Source of the DNA: Rachicladosporium sp. CCFEE 5018
Lineage: Eukaryota > Ascomycota > Dothideomycetes > Cladosporiales > Cladosporiaceae
Assembly: GCA_002077045.2 (NCBI GenBank)
Contig: KZ111140.1
Location: 1,730,791 to 1,794,790, forward strand
DNA length: 64,000 nucleotides
Reading direction: 5' to 3'
In this document: one piece after another, positions 20,733 through 32,452 of the stretch
How the letters are laid out: each line of letters begins with the position of its first letter
Position numbering within the stretch: position 1 is the stretch's first letter
Made by a program: the position numbers and the translations under genes
The notes under the pieces: model-generated
Told to the model about the DNA's origin: nothing
The model's database searches: none
The model's input: the letters and a program-made list of their open reading frames with translations, nothing else

Positions 20733-21336
20733 CCGTCCTCTCCACCCCGATACACCCCCACCTTGGCCAGATCGCCATCGCATCCCCTCTTCCAGGTCGC
20801 TCTCATGTATTCGCCCCTCCGACACCCTCATTGACCGGCACATCACTCCAGGGAAGATACTCACATCTCCTCACACTGCTCACAAAGCTTCGCACAGGCG
20901 CAACGGGGCGGACAGCAATGCTGCTCCGCGCAACAGCGGTGACAGCACGGCGGGCGAACATATCGGCGGTGGGTGTGGTGGTGTATGTACTGGATAGCAG
21001 ACGTGACCCTGTCCAGCCGAGAGGTTGTGCATTGGGGGAGCTTGCACGGGAAGAGCCGGGACCTGGAATGACGCCTGACTTGATGCCTGAGGCGCGTGAC
21101 CTTCAGCTATAGAGAAACCCTCCGGACACACTGGCAACAGCGCGAAAGATTGCCAGTGCAATACGCTGGCGATCAATATGATACAGTACATTTCCCTATG
21201 CAGCTCTAAAGCTACAATGTCCGACATCGATAGATACTCACGCCCCAACGCCATCGCTGAACCCCAAGACGCACTCCCGTACCCGACTATATCACCGTCA
21301 TTCCGACTGCGCCCCACGACTAATACACCCTGACCA
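20733..21336. other. Region between hypothetical exon and TF 3' end
   Basis: Overlapping open frames on both strands without recognisable content; may contain later exons of the hypothetical gene at 20379. Confidence 0.4.
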
Positions 21337-24150
21337 CTAGGTGCCATAGTGTATCATCGGCCAGGTCGCCCCCTCTCCGTTAGTCCCTGAGGTAGGCATC
21401 TGCATCTCTCCAAACGCGTACCTCTGCCCTCCAATGCCAGCTGCAACTCCATTACTCAATCCTCCAAGGCCATTCGCTTCACCGTTCTGAACCTGCTGCC
21501 CCGAGCTGTCAGGCGCCATGTTCCCGACCAGATTCTCTGCAAAGGTGCGCCAGGCCATTTGTCCGGAAAGCTGCGCCGTGCTGCCGCTTGAGTGCGGTGA
21601 ATGGATGGGGTACGTTGGGTTGTAGGATGGGTATTGCAGCTGCTGTTGTTGCTGCTGCTGCTGTTGTTGTTGTTGTTGCTGGGCGAGAGCAGCTTGCGCG
21701 GCGAGATGAGGCTGTAGCACAGGCTTGGAGTCCTGTGGTGTGTAAGGTGTGGGCGTGGAGTAGTGAGAGGTGTATGAGGGCAGCGAGGCAGATTGATTGT
21801 AGTTGTGGTAGGTTGGGGTTGTGGACTCTTGTGGCAACAGTGGTGGAGGTTGTGGAGCATAGCCGTTGCTTTGATGGGCGTGCGATGATGCGGGTTGGTC
21901 GTTCGCAGGCGGATCGTATGCGCCGTCGTACGGCTGACCCATGTGAGAGGGTTGTGGGGCGGGAGCGGGTCTGAATCGCTCGAGCTGTTGGTGCTGTTGT
22001 GATGGAGACAACTCGTGGCGACTTGCGCCCTCATTCGCGGATGCGACAGCTGCCATGGCGGTCTTGGCCACGAGGTGCCGTTGGATCTTGCTCAGGCTCT
22101 CTTCGACAATCTTGCCAATGGCGTTTTGCAGCTTTGGCCCGGTGCCGAGTAGTTGACCTAGCTCACTAAGAACGCTCATCCAGCCTTGCATATCTTGCCG
22201 CAGGCTGGTCAGGTTTGCGTTGGTCAAGGTATCTCGACGCTCAGTGTAAGCGAAAAGCGTCGTGAAGATCGCAGCAATGTTGTCCATATTGGAGTACATC
22301 GTCTGATCCAGACTCTTGAGCATTCGAAGCTGCTTCGCCACAGATAGCAATCTCGCGCTTGCCTCGAGGCAGGCATCGAGATTATCACTCATAGCCTGTG
22401 GGCTCGGGCTGCGACACAGCGCTGGGTGATGGATGAGAAGTTGACAGCTCTGAGCGGAGAACTCGAGGTACAGCGCCGAGACTCGATCCTGATGTCTTGT
22501 TCTCGGCCCACCAGATAGCTCAGGCGGAAACGAAGCGACACACGCCTTGAGATCTTGCGATAGCTCTCGAACGCTCGCCTCGTACTGCTTCCGAGCATGT
22601 GTCGGCGACCGAATGTTATAGATGGAGCTGTACACTTTCATCATCACACGCGTGAGCTCCATTCCATACCTGCCAGCTGCCCACGAGCACTTCCGCCAGG
22701 AGTCTAGATCACTCTCTTCAGGCAGGTTGTCATCCGAGATCTCAGGGATCTCGATGTCAAAGTCCTCAAGACGGAAGGGCATCGGTCGGCCGAGCTTGCC
22801 GGAGATATTGACATGTACCACGATAAGCGTCCAGAACGTGCGTTGCCGCATCTGAATAACGTGCGGATCATACTTGGACATGTTTGTTTGCCATGCGTTG
22901 GCGCTGCGATGGAGACCGAGCTCGACTGCCAGGCCGAGCACGGTATTGGTGAACATCCACGCCGCAGCAGGCCGAGGGAAGTTGCGTAGATGCGTGCAGA
23001 TGAGTGTCAAGGCTTGCATATCCTGCAGCGTGTGTCCCTTGATTAGCTGCGGGATGAATGAGATCGCGTAGTGCCAGTGCGCGTAATTCTGTGCTCGAGG
23101 TGGATCGACATTCCGTGCCGTGTACTGATATTCCAAGATCGCCATCACACCGTGCACCATGACACGCTCTGCAATCGTTGGCTGATATGATTGGTGGTAG
23201 ATGTTCTCCAACAAGCGATGGAAATCAGGCTTGTGCAGCACAGGAATGAAAGGCTGACAGGATCCGAAGAACCATTCAGCGTACTGTCTGCCGGTTTCCC
23301 ATGGCGGCAGTGGAGGAGCATCGACCTTGACTCCGCCGAATGCATGGTCGATGAAGTTTTGGTATGAGGCGCCAGAGTTGGGCGACTCGTCTTCCTTAGG
23401 CATGTACTCGGCCAGATCGACCTTGGCACCGAAGAGCGAGATGCAAGTACCTTCGATCGGACTGAGCCAGTTGTTGCCAGAAGATACGCCGAGGTAGTTG
23501 TCGCCAATGCAGCCAGCGCGGAAGTCTGCAAGTAGACTGGGTCGTATTGATACCTTGTCCGATGTGCCATTTTGAGCGGGATGACCATGATCATCCGCAT
23601 GAGAAGGCTGGAGACCGGCCCATGTGTCCCTATCACCCGATCGCGGGTTCGGGGCAGAGCCATAATAAGACGACGCGAGCGCAGGCGCAGGCGCATACCC
23701 GTTCGATACACCAGGCTGATCAATCGGCTCGATCTTGTTGTCCCTCATCTGCTGCTGTAAAGTAGCAACCCATTGCTTCAGCGCAGTGTTTTCGTTCTCC
23801 AGCTTCTCAGTATGTCCTCGACTTCGCGCAGCTCCAGAGATGCGATCGGTGGTCGTGCATTCGGTGTTGTTCTGCAGACAAGGCGAACACCCGCCAGGTC
23901 GTGCATCACAGCGGATCTTCCTCACTTTACACCGATCGCACGCCTGTCCAGTCCGGGTACTCGCTGCAGCGTTGCTCGCGCGTTTCTTGCTGCTCCCACA
24001 TGTCGTCGAGGGCTGGGAGTCCTCATGATACGGGAATGTGGGCGCATCGTCGCCGTTCCCGTACGTGTCAAGACGTTGCAGCTTCGCACTGTTCGATGCT
24101 GCGCCGTCAAGACCAGCCTCGTCTCCAGTGCGCTTGTGAGGCGCCATCAT
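21337..24150 (-). CDS. Zn2Cys6 transcription factor with fungal_trans domain and polyQ
   Basis: Single exon, 937 aa. The binuclear zinc cluster is at about residues 71-98 (CDRCKVRKIRCDARPGGCSPC, with the last Cys in TEC), followed by a short coiled-coil dimerisation helix (LENENTALKQWVATLQQQM). The middle region (about 260-600) is the fungal_trans domain: EWFFGSCQPFIPVLHKPDFHRL, MFTNTVLGLAVELGLHRSANAW and MRQRTFWTLIVVHVNISGKLGRP. The C-terminal ~220 residues are Pro/Gln/His-rich with a run of about 15 Gln, a likely activation region. It would bind CGG-type DNA sites in the nucleus. I do not recognise the target pathway; neighbours give no clue. Confidence 0.9.
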   Translation of the reverse strand: MMAPHKRTGDEAGLDGAASNSAKLQRLDTYGNGDDAPTFPYHEDSQPSTTCGSSKKRASNAAASTRTGQACDRCKVRKIRCDARPGGCSPCLQNNTECTTTDRISGAARSRGHTEKLENENTALKQWVATLQQQMRDNKIEPIDQPGVSNGYAPAPALASSYYGSAPNPRSGDRDTWAGLQPSHADDHGHPAQNGTSDKVSIRPSLLADFRAGCIGDNYLGVSSGNNWLSPIEGTCISLFGAKVDLAEYMPKEDESPNSGASYQNFIDHAFGGVKVDAPPLPPWETGRQYAEWFFGSCQPFIPVLHKPDFHRLLENIYHQSYQPTIAERVMVHGVMAILEYQYTARNVDPPRAQNYAHWHYAISFIPQLIKGHTLQDMQALTLICTHLRNFPRPAAAWMFTNTVLGLAVELGLHRSANAWQTNMSKYDPHVIQMRQRTFWTLIVVHVNISGKLGRPMPFRLEDFDIEIPEISDDNLPEESDLDSWRKCSWAAGRYGMELTRVMMKVYSSIYNIRSPTHARKQYEASVRELSQDLKACVASFPPELSGGPRTRHQDRVSALYLEFSAQSCQLLIHHPALCRSPSPQAMSDNLDACLEASARLLSVAKQLRMLKSLDQTMYSNMDNIAAIFTTLFAYTERRDTLTNANLTSLRQDMQGWMSVLSELGQLLGTGPKLQNAIGKIVEESLSKIQRHLVAKTAMAAVASANEGASRHELSPSQQHQQLERFRPAPAPQPSHMGQPYDGAYDPPANDQPASSHAHQSNGYAPQPPPLLPQESTTPTYHNYNQSASLPSYTSHYSTPTPYTPQDSKPVLQPHLAAQAALAQQQQQQQQQQQQQQLQYPSYNPTYPIHSPHSSGSTAQLSGQMAWRTFAENLVGNMAPDSSGQQVQNGEANGLGGLSNGVAAGIGGQRYAFGEMQMPTSGTNGEGATWPMIHYGT
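21635..21682 (-). repeat. CAG/CAA (polyglutamine) microsatellite
   Basis: A run of about 15 Gln codons, CAA and CAG mixed, in the C-terminal region of the zinc-cluster factor. Prone to length change. Confidence 0.85.
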
Positions 24151-24428
24151 CGGCCACGAATGCGTACGGGAAGTGCGGTGGAAGTTGCCGTCGACGTCTC
24201 AATGCTTGGCTGAGAGGTCGCGACTCGCATTGGCTATGTGGGGCCGAGATTAATCGTCCACTCCGTCCCGGCAGTCACTGAAGCAATGCCGAGACATTGA
24301 CTTTACTTTACTCCAATCAGCGTTCACCCATTGGATACATGTCAAGATACACACACTATATCCGAGCACGAACGCGGAAGCAGCCTGGCTTCTGGTTCAG
24401 ATTCAACGACATTGTCCCAGTGGCCGCG

Positions 24429-25042
24429 ATGGAGAGCATCACTGTTCCTCACCTGCCGGCACACACGCTTCACGTGGGCCTCTTCAAGGACGTAAAGAAT
24501 GCAACCTTCCTCCGTCAGCAGCTGCTCGATATTAACACCGGTTTCCAATACGCGTTCGCAGATGCCAGCATGGTTGCATCGCGACAGGCTGTCATTGCGG
24601 CATGCTCTCGCGCGATCGACGACTCGATCTTCGGTAGGATGAAGACTCGTAATCTGCATTCTGAGATCGTATTCGCGCTGTCTGCGATCAGCAACGTGAG
24701 CGACTTCGACTTGTGGCGATACTTGCTTCTACGATGTTGACTTGTTCGTAGATATCAGAATCCTTCCGCCGCATGGGCATTCAGGACACGACAAAGCATG
24801 TGCTCGCGATCAAGGTGCTCGACGAATCCCTCACTGCAACGCAAGTCGACGCATTCCTTGGAGAACATGTCCATGGCACCGTGGTAGCTTTCACTGACGA
24901 GGAGCTATCGTCGATGCAAGACGTGCCAAGGATCCGCAAGATCTACAAGCTACCTCCTGCTGGCAAGGACGAGAATGCCAAGTCGCTGAGCAAGACTAAT
25001 GAGGCTATCGTGATTGGAAGTATGGCTCTACGCGGCTCCTGA
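24429..25042 (+). CDS. CGI121: EKC/KEOPS complex subunit Cgi121
   Basis: Two exons, 24429-24695 and 24752-25042 (intron GTGAGC..TTGACTTGTTCGTAG), 185 aa. Family features in order: ITVPHLPAHTLHVGLFKDVKNA, FLRQQLLD, FQYAFADASMVASRQAV, the hallmark TRNLHSEIVFALS, then (across the splice) SESFRRMGIQDTTKHVLAIKV and the C-terminal IGSMALRG. Cgi121 binds Bud32 in the KEOPS complex, which makes the t6A37 modification of ANN-decoding tRNAs and affects telomeres. The splice junction falls exactly in the conserved segment and restores it, which fixes the model. Confidence 0.93.
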
Positions 25043-25591
25043 GGCATCCTTTTACTGCGGTACACGATGTTCCAACTACGACAGGACGCAAAAAAGCTGC
25101 GCCGGATTGATGCCAGAGCTATCACTCACGGAAGCTGCCAATGTGCCAGGGTGCGATTGGCACGAGGGAGACAGCGATTCATCCAAGTCGGATGATCCGA
25201 AAAGTACATACTCGCAAGTGCTATACTCATTGTCCATGACTGATGTTTGCAGTGTGTGGTAGCGAAATGCCTCTCCGCGGCTGGATTGAGTCATTGCACG
25301 CGATACTGGCTGTCATTGTGAGAGCCAACGTCGCGGCCTGCCAACCCTCGAGAGCCGCGAAGACAAAGACTATCTAGACGAGCGCAACACTATGGAATGC
25401 GAATCGTTTCGCCGTGCCTCTGTCACTGCGCCTTACTCGACCGTCACTGATCTCATCCCGCTGATACATGTTGTCGCAAAGCTAAGTACTCCCTTCCCCT
25501 TTCCCAGTCAAACCTCTTCTGAGCCCCATCGATTATCTCAGCCACTTCTTCCATCACCACTACTAAACCCATCTCTTCCCCGATCGTCGAC
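25043..25591. other. Intergenic, no gene seen
   Basis: 3' region of CGI121. An in-frame ATG at 25392 could extend the next small ORF upstream, but the text between reads like UTR. Confidence 0.4.
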
Positions 25592-25594
25592 AAT

Positions 25595-25787
25595 AATGTG
25601 GTCCATCCACCAACACCCTGGCCAGTACTACGATCCCGTGCGCGACTCCATGCGCAACGTCCAGCACCGCATGTACCCAAACGAGCACATGGGTCACTTC
25701 AACAGTCCCCACGGGTACGCTCTTTGGGGGAACTACAACGATATGTACAGCCGCAATGCGGATATGTACAGCCGCAATGCGAGTTAA
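25595..25787 (+). CDS. Small hypothetical protein with duplicated heptapeptide
   Basis: ATG at 25595 opens 63 residues (MWSIHQHPGQYYDPVRDSM) rich in Tyr, His, Asn and Met, ending in a doubled MYSRNA(D/S) unit caused by a 21-bp tandem duplication (about 25741-25782). After the TAA another frame continues in a protein-like way (GGRMPQAHDARQARRDY), so the duplication may have shifted the frame. No family recognised. Confidence 0.3.
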
Positions 25788-27230
25788 ACACTGGCTTTGC
25801 TGGTGGCAGGATGCCTCAGGCCCACGATGCGAGGCAAGCAAGAAGGGATTACATTGCTTGGGTGAGGGATATGCAGAGCTTTATGTAAGGTGGGACCGGA
25901 GTGAAGTACAGATGAGGCAGCATTTGGGGTTGATGAGGGAACATGAGTTTGATCTTTGGTAAAGTAAAATTTGGGACTAGCTGGAGTGAAATTCACGCAG
26001 CTTCTGCTTACTGCCAAAGCTTGCCATTTTCTTTGCCTCCCTTCGCCGTTGAATACATTGCTCATTGCATCACACGCCAGCATCTACGAATCTTTTGCAG
26101 TCTTGGCCACCGAGCTAGTAAACATCAAGAGGTCGCCGTAGACCAAGTCAACGATCACCTCGACAACCGCCAACTTCCCACCACCTCCATCCACTCCAGT
26201 CGCTCGCAAGCCAGCACCCCTACAGCCGAGGTCCCTCAATTTGTATGCCATCTGGATGTGCGTAAGTGAACAACGAAGCGTCTACCATCTCAGCACAAAC
26301 AAGCGGGATTTCACGTCATAATCGTCTCGATATGTGCGAGCGGGAACGCGTATTAGCTCTGAGTATTGACGTTCAATGTATTGATTGCGACTGGCAGCCT
26401 ACCTAGATTGGAAAGCTTCGCTAGGTTCTGGGCGATGTGTGAGGGCGCTTTGTGGCGTACAGTGTTCCACTGCTGCATACCGAGGTCGAGATTCTTGGAC
26501 AGAGTGTTGGTAGCGTAGCAGTAGGTCCAGGCTGGCAAAAGGGGGACAGATCCTGATGCGGCTGAATGTGTGTAGGCAAACAATATCGTAGTATTCATCC
26601 CAACACGAAGGAGCGGATCACCTACTGCGTCGTCTCGCTATGTATGAGCGAGAACGCCTACTAGTTCTGAGGCTGGGGATATCAATGTGAAGGGCAACGA
26701 AGCTGCTGAGATCCGGCGTTGGTGACTTTAAGTGACGCCGGAGGAGCCGTAGCCGCGCGCCGTATTATTCCATTGTTGCATATTCAGATCGAAAACCCTG
26801 GAGAAGATGTGTCACATTTGCTTGGAAGCCTCAGTGCGCGAGACTCGGTCGCAGATATAGCGTGCCATCTTGAGGACCTGAGATAGGGCAACAGCTTCCC
26901 TAGGGCGGCTGGCGACCGTGTTGGGGCGCGATACAGTACACGAAACACTGCATCGTCTCCGTCGACATCGAGAAATTGTCTGCGATTCCCAGTCTTGTCC
27001 GTGGACCTATTGGCCTGAGGCACTCCTCGCGCTGGCTCGATGCGGCAGGTATTTGCGGACGCGCCATTCCACCTACTAGCTATCAGCCGCGAAACATGGG
27101 GAAAGCTCGATCAAGAGCCGAGATTATGCGGTACCTGCGGATGAGGACGATAGCGCAGTACACACATTATGTGTAGTCCGTTGGTCTAGCAGTCTTCCAG
27201 TGTCGCACCTCAATATTGTGACCAGACAAC
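25788..27230. other. No recognised gene; diverged internal duplication
   Basis: Two segments (about 26316-26510 and 26625-26800) share a diverged pattern: GTCTCG.TATGT..GAGCG.GAACGC.TA.TAG.TCTGAG, and later CCA.TG.TGCATA. On the minus strand both include MQQWN. They look like decayed copies of one unknown minus-strand gene. Confidence 0.35.
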
Positions 27231-29119
27231 ATGTTGCCGCCGTTCGACTACTTCGAGCATCGGGCTGCTTGGTGAGTACACGATGCTATGGTTGCCCGTT
27301 GGCCGACTCGATCTACACTCGTACAGGGCGTTTGGCTTGCAGTTTCTGCCATGGCGATCGAAAGTGTGGGTCGGAATGACTAGACGGAGACTGACACTCG
27401 CACAGCCAGCGCAAGCAGACCGAGCGCTCCAGTCGCCTCGTCAATCTCCCGTCTGCATACCACTCCCCAGTCTCATCATCAGATCGGGCAATCTACACCA
27501 AGCCCATCAGCGAGCTCGTCGAAGATGTCCAATCCAAACGCACTCCGGCCGTAGACGTGCTCCGTGCCTATGGCAAAGCTGCAGTCAAAGCCCATGGCAA
27601 GACCAACTGCGTCACCGAAGTCATGATCCAGGAAGCTGAAGGCTGGCTCGCCGATGGCTCTGTCAATCTCTCCGGTCCTCTGGCTGGCATTCCTGTCAGT
27701 CTCAAGGACAGTATCGCTGTTGGCGGTTTCGACGTGAGTGTTGGCTATAGCACAAACACGGGCAAGCCTTACCCCAAGGATGGCAGTCTTGTGCGGATGC
27801 TGAAGAATGCTGGAGCTGTGCCTTTCGTCAAGACTGCCCTGCCAATCACGCTTCTGAGCTTTGAGTCTTTCAATGATGTCTGGGGTCGAGCCCTAAACCC
27901 GCATAACACCAACTACTCGCCTGGTGGTAGCACAGGTGGCGAAGGTGCCTTGCTAGCATTCGGCGGGAGCAGAATAGGCATCGGCTCTGATGTCGCCGGC
28001 TCAGTTCGTGCGCCAGCACACTTCTCAGGCTGCTACAGCTTGCGATGCTCCACTGGCCGCTGGCCAAAGATTGGCGTCAACACCTCCATGCCCGGCCAGG
28101 AGGGCATAGCATCTGTCTTCTCCCCGATGACACGCACGCTGTCAGACCTCCAGTACTTCACCCGCTCCATCATTCAGCAGGAGCCATGGAAATATGATCA
28201 CTCAGTCCACCCAATGCCCTGGCGCGAAGAGACATACGCTCAATCATCCTCGTCCAAGACTCCCCTCCGTATCGGCGTCATGCGAACAGACGACGTCGTC
28301 AACCCCTCCCCCGCCTGCTCCCGTGCTCTAGACCTCGCCATCTCGGCTCTCAAATCTCAAGGCCACGAAATCATCCCCGTCAGTCCACCTTCGCCCTACC
28401 GCGCCCTAGTGATCGCCTCAAACCTCCTAAATGCCGACGGCACGAAGACCTTCCGCTCCTACTTCCGCACCGGCGAATCCGACGATCCTGGCGCTGCAGC
28501 ATTTGGAGCCTACATGCGCCTACCGAGAATCTTCAAGTGGGTGCACTGGGCTTGGACGAAGTACGTTCGGCGAGATGAGGTCTGGGCTGGGCTGTTAGAG
28601 CACTGGCACGCCAAGTCGTCGGCCGAGCAGTGGAAGTGGGTCGCTAAGCGTGAGTTGTACAAGTCTGAGTGGCACGATTGGTGGAACAGCTTTACCTCGC
28701 CCTCTCATCCGGATGTGCTCGACGGCTCAGGGCTGGACGTAATCCTCACGCCTCCAAACGCCCTTCCAGCTACACCGCACGGCGCCATGAGCACGGCGGC
28801 GGCGGGGTGTGGGTACACTTTTCTCTTCAATTTACTCGACTACTCCTGTGGCGTTATCCCTGTGACGAAGGTCGATCCGGCGAAGGATATGGTCACGCCT
28901 GCTATCATGAAGCAGGAGATGGGAAAGAATGCCGTCAGTCGTGGCCTATGGCGGTACTACGATGCTGTGAAGATGGCAGGTTTGCCCGTGGGTGTGCAAG
29001 TCGTGGGTCGGAGGCTAGAGGAGGAGAAGGTGCTTGGTGTCATGGCTATTTTGGAGAAGGGACTGGAGGAACAAGGCAACAAGTATGAGCTGCTCGATGG
29101 GTGGGATGAGGACGCTTAG
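27231..29119 (+). CDS. Amidase-signature family enzyme
   Basis: Exon 1 is 27231-27271, a 134-nt intron (GTGAGT..CTGACACTCGCACAG) follows, and exon 2 is 27406-29119; product 584 aa. The start MLPPFDYFEHRAA and the junction leading into QRKQTERSSRLVNLPSAYHS fit fungal amidases. The Ser-cisSer-Lys triad is visible: Lys in GIPVSLKDS (about 114), cis-Ser in SPGGSTGGE (about 189), nucleophile Ser in GSDVAGSVRAPA (about 213). AGSVR replaces the more usual GGSIR. These enzymes hydrolyse amides, often acetamide- or indoleacetamide-like compounds; the substrate is not deducible. No signal peptide, so probably cytoplasmic. Confidence 0.9.
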
Positions 29120-29444
29120 TGGAAGGAGACGAGTTGAAACATGAGAAGCCGACGAGCTGTGTTGACTGTAGCTCGATAAGTGATCGTCTATCCTCGTCTT
29201 GATGACTTCATTCCATCTGCAAGCACTCCAGCTATCTGGCGCACAATCGGCATGTGCAGCCCTTGGTATCATTCGCGTTTCCATCCCGCTTCATCAGTGT
29301 CCAGCAAATGCTCATGTCGCTCGTTCGCTCTGCTGCGTCTATTGCCGTTCGTCTGCTCGTACCCGCTTAGTTTCCATCACAACCCGCTGTTGTGCATCTC
29401 GTCCCTCCTACGTGTCTGATGTCCCGCCAGACAGGGTGTGATGT
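29120..29444. other. Convergent intergenic region, nothing seen
   Basis: Holds the 3' ends of the amidase and oxysterol-binding genes. No stable hairpin or other element recognised. Confidence 0.5.
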
Positions 29445-31071
29445 CTATGACTCAGCATCTACAAACGCCTCTTCATTGCCCAACGAGTCCTGCCGCACGA
29501 TCTGACCAGCGCGATTCATCGATCCAGCTTGGTTCTGTGTACTACTACTGCTGCTCTTTGCATCGCCGAGCGACATATCTGCAAGCTGCTTTGTCGGTGC
29601 TTGTTGCGAGGCGGATTGCTGCGTGGGTATCATCGGTTGTTGGAGTTGTTGCGGCTGTGACTTGGCCGTCTGTTGTGCACCTGCATGAGAGGCTGCAGCT
29701 TCATTCTGTCCGAAGTCGATGAGATCGTTCGCGCCATCGGTCTGTGGCCGCGTGTGTTGTGATGTAGTGTTGTTGGTCGGAGCCTTCTCGCTTCTCGATC
29801 CTTGTTGTAGCTTCTGTGTGAGCTGTAGTGGTAGTATAGGTGTGATGGCAAGTATTTGCTGCACTTGCTGCTCGGCCGGTAGACTTGGATCAACCTTCGC
29901 GTCGATCACCCAATCAAGCTTCTCTTCGTCTCCTGCGGGTGCGGCGGTGAAGAGCTTTGGCTTCCATTCCGTCTCGCCCCTCTCTGTTGCTTCTGCTCGT
30001 TGCTGCTCCTCGATGGCAGTCTTAGTGTCTGTAGCTCCTCTGTGATCTGACTTCTTGATCGCTTTGTTCGTTGCATCCCATAGCCTCTGAGACTCCCTGG
30101 GGTCTTGCTCTTCTAGTGGCCTGGACTTTGGAAATGATGGCTTTGCAGAGCTTGCGTCAAATAGCAGCTGCTTCTTGCCTGTGCTCAGATCCTTGATGAA
30201 CATCTCGCCGTGCCAGAAGCCGCTGAGCTCGAAGAGTGCCTTGCCAGTACGCGAGTCTTTGATGTTTCCGCCTATTGCGTTGTATGTGCCTCCCACCCAA
30301 CCTTTGACCTTGAATTCGACGTCTGCTTCCAGTCCGGTCTCTGGACAGCGGACGACTGCATGATCGCCGAGCTCGTACTTCATCTTGCCGAAGAGAATAC
30401 CTCGCGCGTACATGTTGGGTTGGGTAATGAAGCTGGTCTCGTCAGTAATATGATCAGACGTGAGGGACATCGAAGTACACGTACTATCGCTCGTTTCGGT
30501 CTGTAAATCGCATGACCGCGATGCCTTCCATGAAGCTGCCTGCGCTGTTGCCAAGGAACTTGCTACGAGGCTTTAGAGTTCCGTCTATGCGGATGTGGTG
30601 TTCTGGTGCCATGAAGAAGTATGAGGATTTCGGAGGGTGATGGCACGTTTGCTCGGAGATGTAGTAGCCTCGCGTTCCATCTGGATAGTCCCACCATCCT
30701 GTGAAGACTTCGCCGAGAATCGGATTGAGGGGCTTTTTCACGCCCGGAGGCTTTATATGCCAACCGGAAAGGTAAAATTTGGTGACTGCCACAAATCTCT
30801 GTAGTGGATCGTCGATAGTAGGTAGGTGTAGGAGCTGGTCGGGGTGTGCCATGAAGTTTGTTATGCGTTCTAGCATACTTCGCGGCTCCAGGATGAAGGT
30901 AGGTAGGGTGATGCGTGAGAGATCTGCGCCTGGTCGTAGCTGTGCGATGATGTGGCTGATGACATTGCCCTGCTCGGAGGAGACGACGGTTTCGTCCTCG
31001 TCGGTCTCGCTGACTTGATCTGTACTTGAGCGGGCGGAGCCGAGGCTGTTCTTGCGGTGACCGAGTACCAT
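29445..31071 (-). CDS. Oxysterol-binding (Osh/ORP) lipid transfer protein
   Basis: Exons 31071-30485 and 30432-29445, joined by a 52-nt intron (GTACGT..TTACTGAC..CCAG), 524 aa. The ORD domain covers about 35-390: LPTFILEPRSMLERI (about 56-70), PLNPILGEVFTGWW, the signature EQTCHHPP (140-147), then across the junction ERYFITQPNMYARGILFGKM and GHAVVRC-like lipid-pocket strands. The usual signature is EQVSHHPP; TC replaces VS. The C-tail is Gln/Ser-rich and disordered. There is no PH or ankyrin domain, so it resembles short Osh4-Osh7-type proteins, which move sterols or phosphatidylserine against PI4P between membranes. Confidence 0.9.
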
Positions 31072-32007
31072 GGTGGCGGAGAGGGTGGTGGTAGCGGAGC
31101 GGTGCTGATGGAGGATCAGGCGTTAGTGTGGTGCAGAGTAGTGGGTGAAGTGAGAAAGAAGAGTGAATGAAGAAAAGAGAGGTAAGGTCAGTCAATCAGG
31201 CCGCCAGGCAAGCAAGAATGGAACGCCTCACAGCAAGCAAGCACGTTGTTGTTGTCTCCACTTGCCCAGGTACAAGCTTTTGCAACGAGGTTCGCGTCAC
31301 ACGTCACATCCGCGGGGTCGCGAGTGACATGGCTTGGCATTTCTCCCGACTTCATGTGTCGGATGTCGTCTTGCACGGGTTGCACAAAGTTCCTCCAACA
31401 TCGATAGCCAGTGGTCTTCTCCATCGCTGTACCTTGTAGCTGGAATGCATTCCGGTGCGCATGGTGTAAGTGCTGTCAAGTTTGGTATATCTCGGAGAGA
31501 TCAAGGATCCACGGCAAAGTCGGACTTCTCCGTTGGTCTCCTCTGATGATAGCGAGGGACACCACTGCAATGGCTTGACGTATACAACCATTCGCGAGTG
31601 GAGACCTCCGTCGAGAGAGTATCAATCTGCAAGGCGGACTTGGGCATGGGAGTTCCATTTCTTGCTCTCTCAGAAGCGAGGTTTGACGCCTTCGCAGTCG
31701 CGGTGCAGTCGATGGGTCCATTGTCAAGGTCCAGCAACCATCGAGAGACCTACGACAGTGCTTGCTTGCTGTGCTATACCTATGCCAAACGATGAAACGC
31801 CTCAATGAAACGACTCAACGTACCTCAATAAATGCCCGGGGGAGGTGGTTGTGCCGGCGGGGAGGCACAAACCCAGCACACCCCCGACCACAGCAAGCGG
31901 CGTCGCGGTCTGGTGAAGCGGCACGCATACCACGGCACGGTGTTGTAGCCGTGCGCGATGCGCACCCGCGCACAGGGGACCACACTGAGCACGTACGTGT
32001 GCTCGCA
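31072..32007. other. Region without recognised gene
   Basis: Upstream of the Osh gene. Overlapping short frames on both strands between 31167 and 31808 give no domain. A GC-rich block near 31840-31990 has no clear content. Confidence 0.45.
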
Positions 32008-32452
32008 ATGTCTAAACGCGTGGACAACGCCACGCCGGCACATGTTGCTAGCTACCTAGTCAGTATAATGGCCCCTGCTCATTTCGTCGAAATATGGACT
32101 TACGGAGTCGAGGGAGAGAGGTTTGCTGTGATCTAGTGAGTATACAATCAGCTTTGTCCTTTTACACCATCTCCTTGCAATTTTCCTCGATCATCGAGTC
32201 TCGTCGTGGAACAATAGACGTACTTACTGTGGGGCTGATCTGCTCTACCATGTCAGTCAACAGTCCATTATCTCAATGTCAGCAGATCGGAGTCTCTACT
32301 TACGAGGCGTCGTCGTGTCTGCTATATTCAACGAACTAACTGTTAGCTACGCGTCCTCACTCTACGAGGACTCGATGGGGTCTTGCTCACCTTGCTTGAT
32401 GTCTTGTTCGTGTCAAGAAAGGGAAGAGTCAGTGAACTTCAGTTCATTCTGA
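32008..32452 (+). CDS. Candidate two-exon small gene, unknown
   Basis: ATG at 32008 opens MSKRVDNATPAHVASYL and then FVEIWTYGVEGERFAVI. The stop TAG overlaps a good donor (GTGAGT from 32136). Splicing to the TAACTGTTAG acceptor at 32346 continues in frame with YASSLYEDSMGS to a TGA at 32452; product 77 aa. The intron would be 211 nt, long for this region, and could hide a middle exon. No family recognised. Confidence 0.3.
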
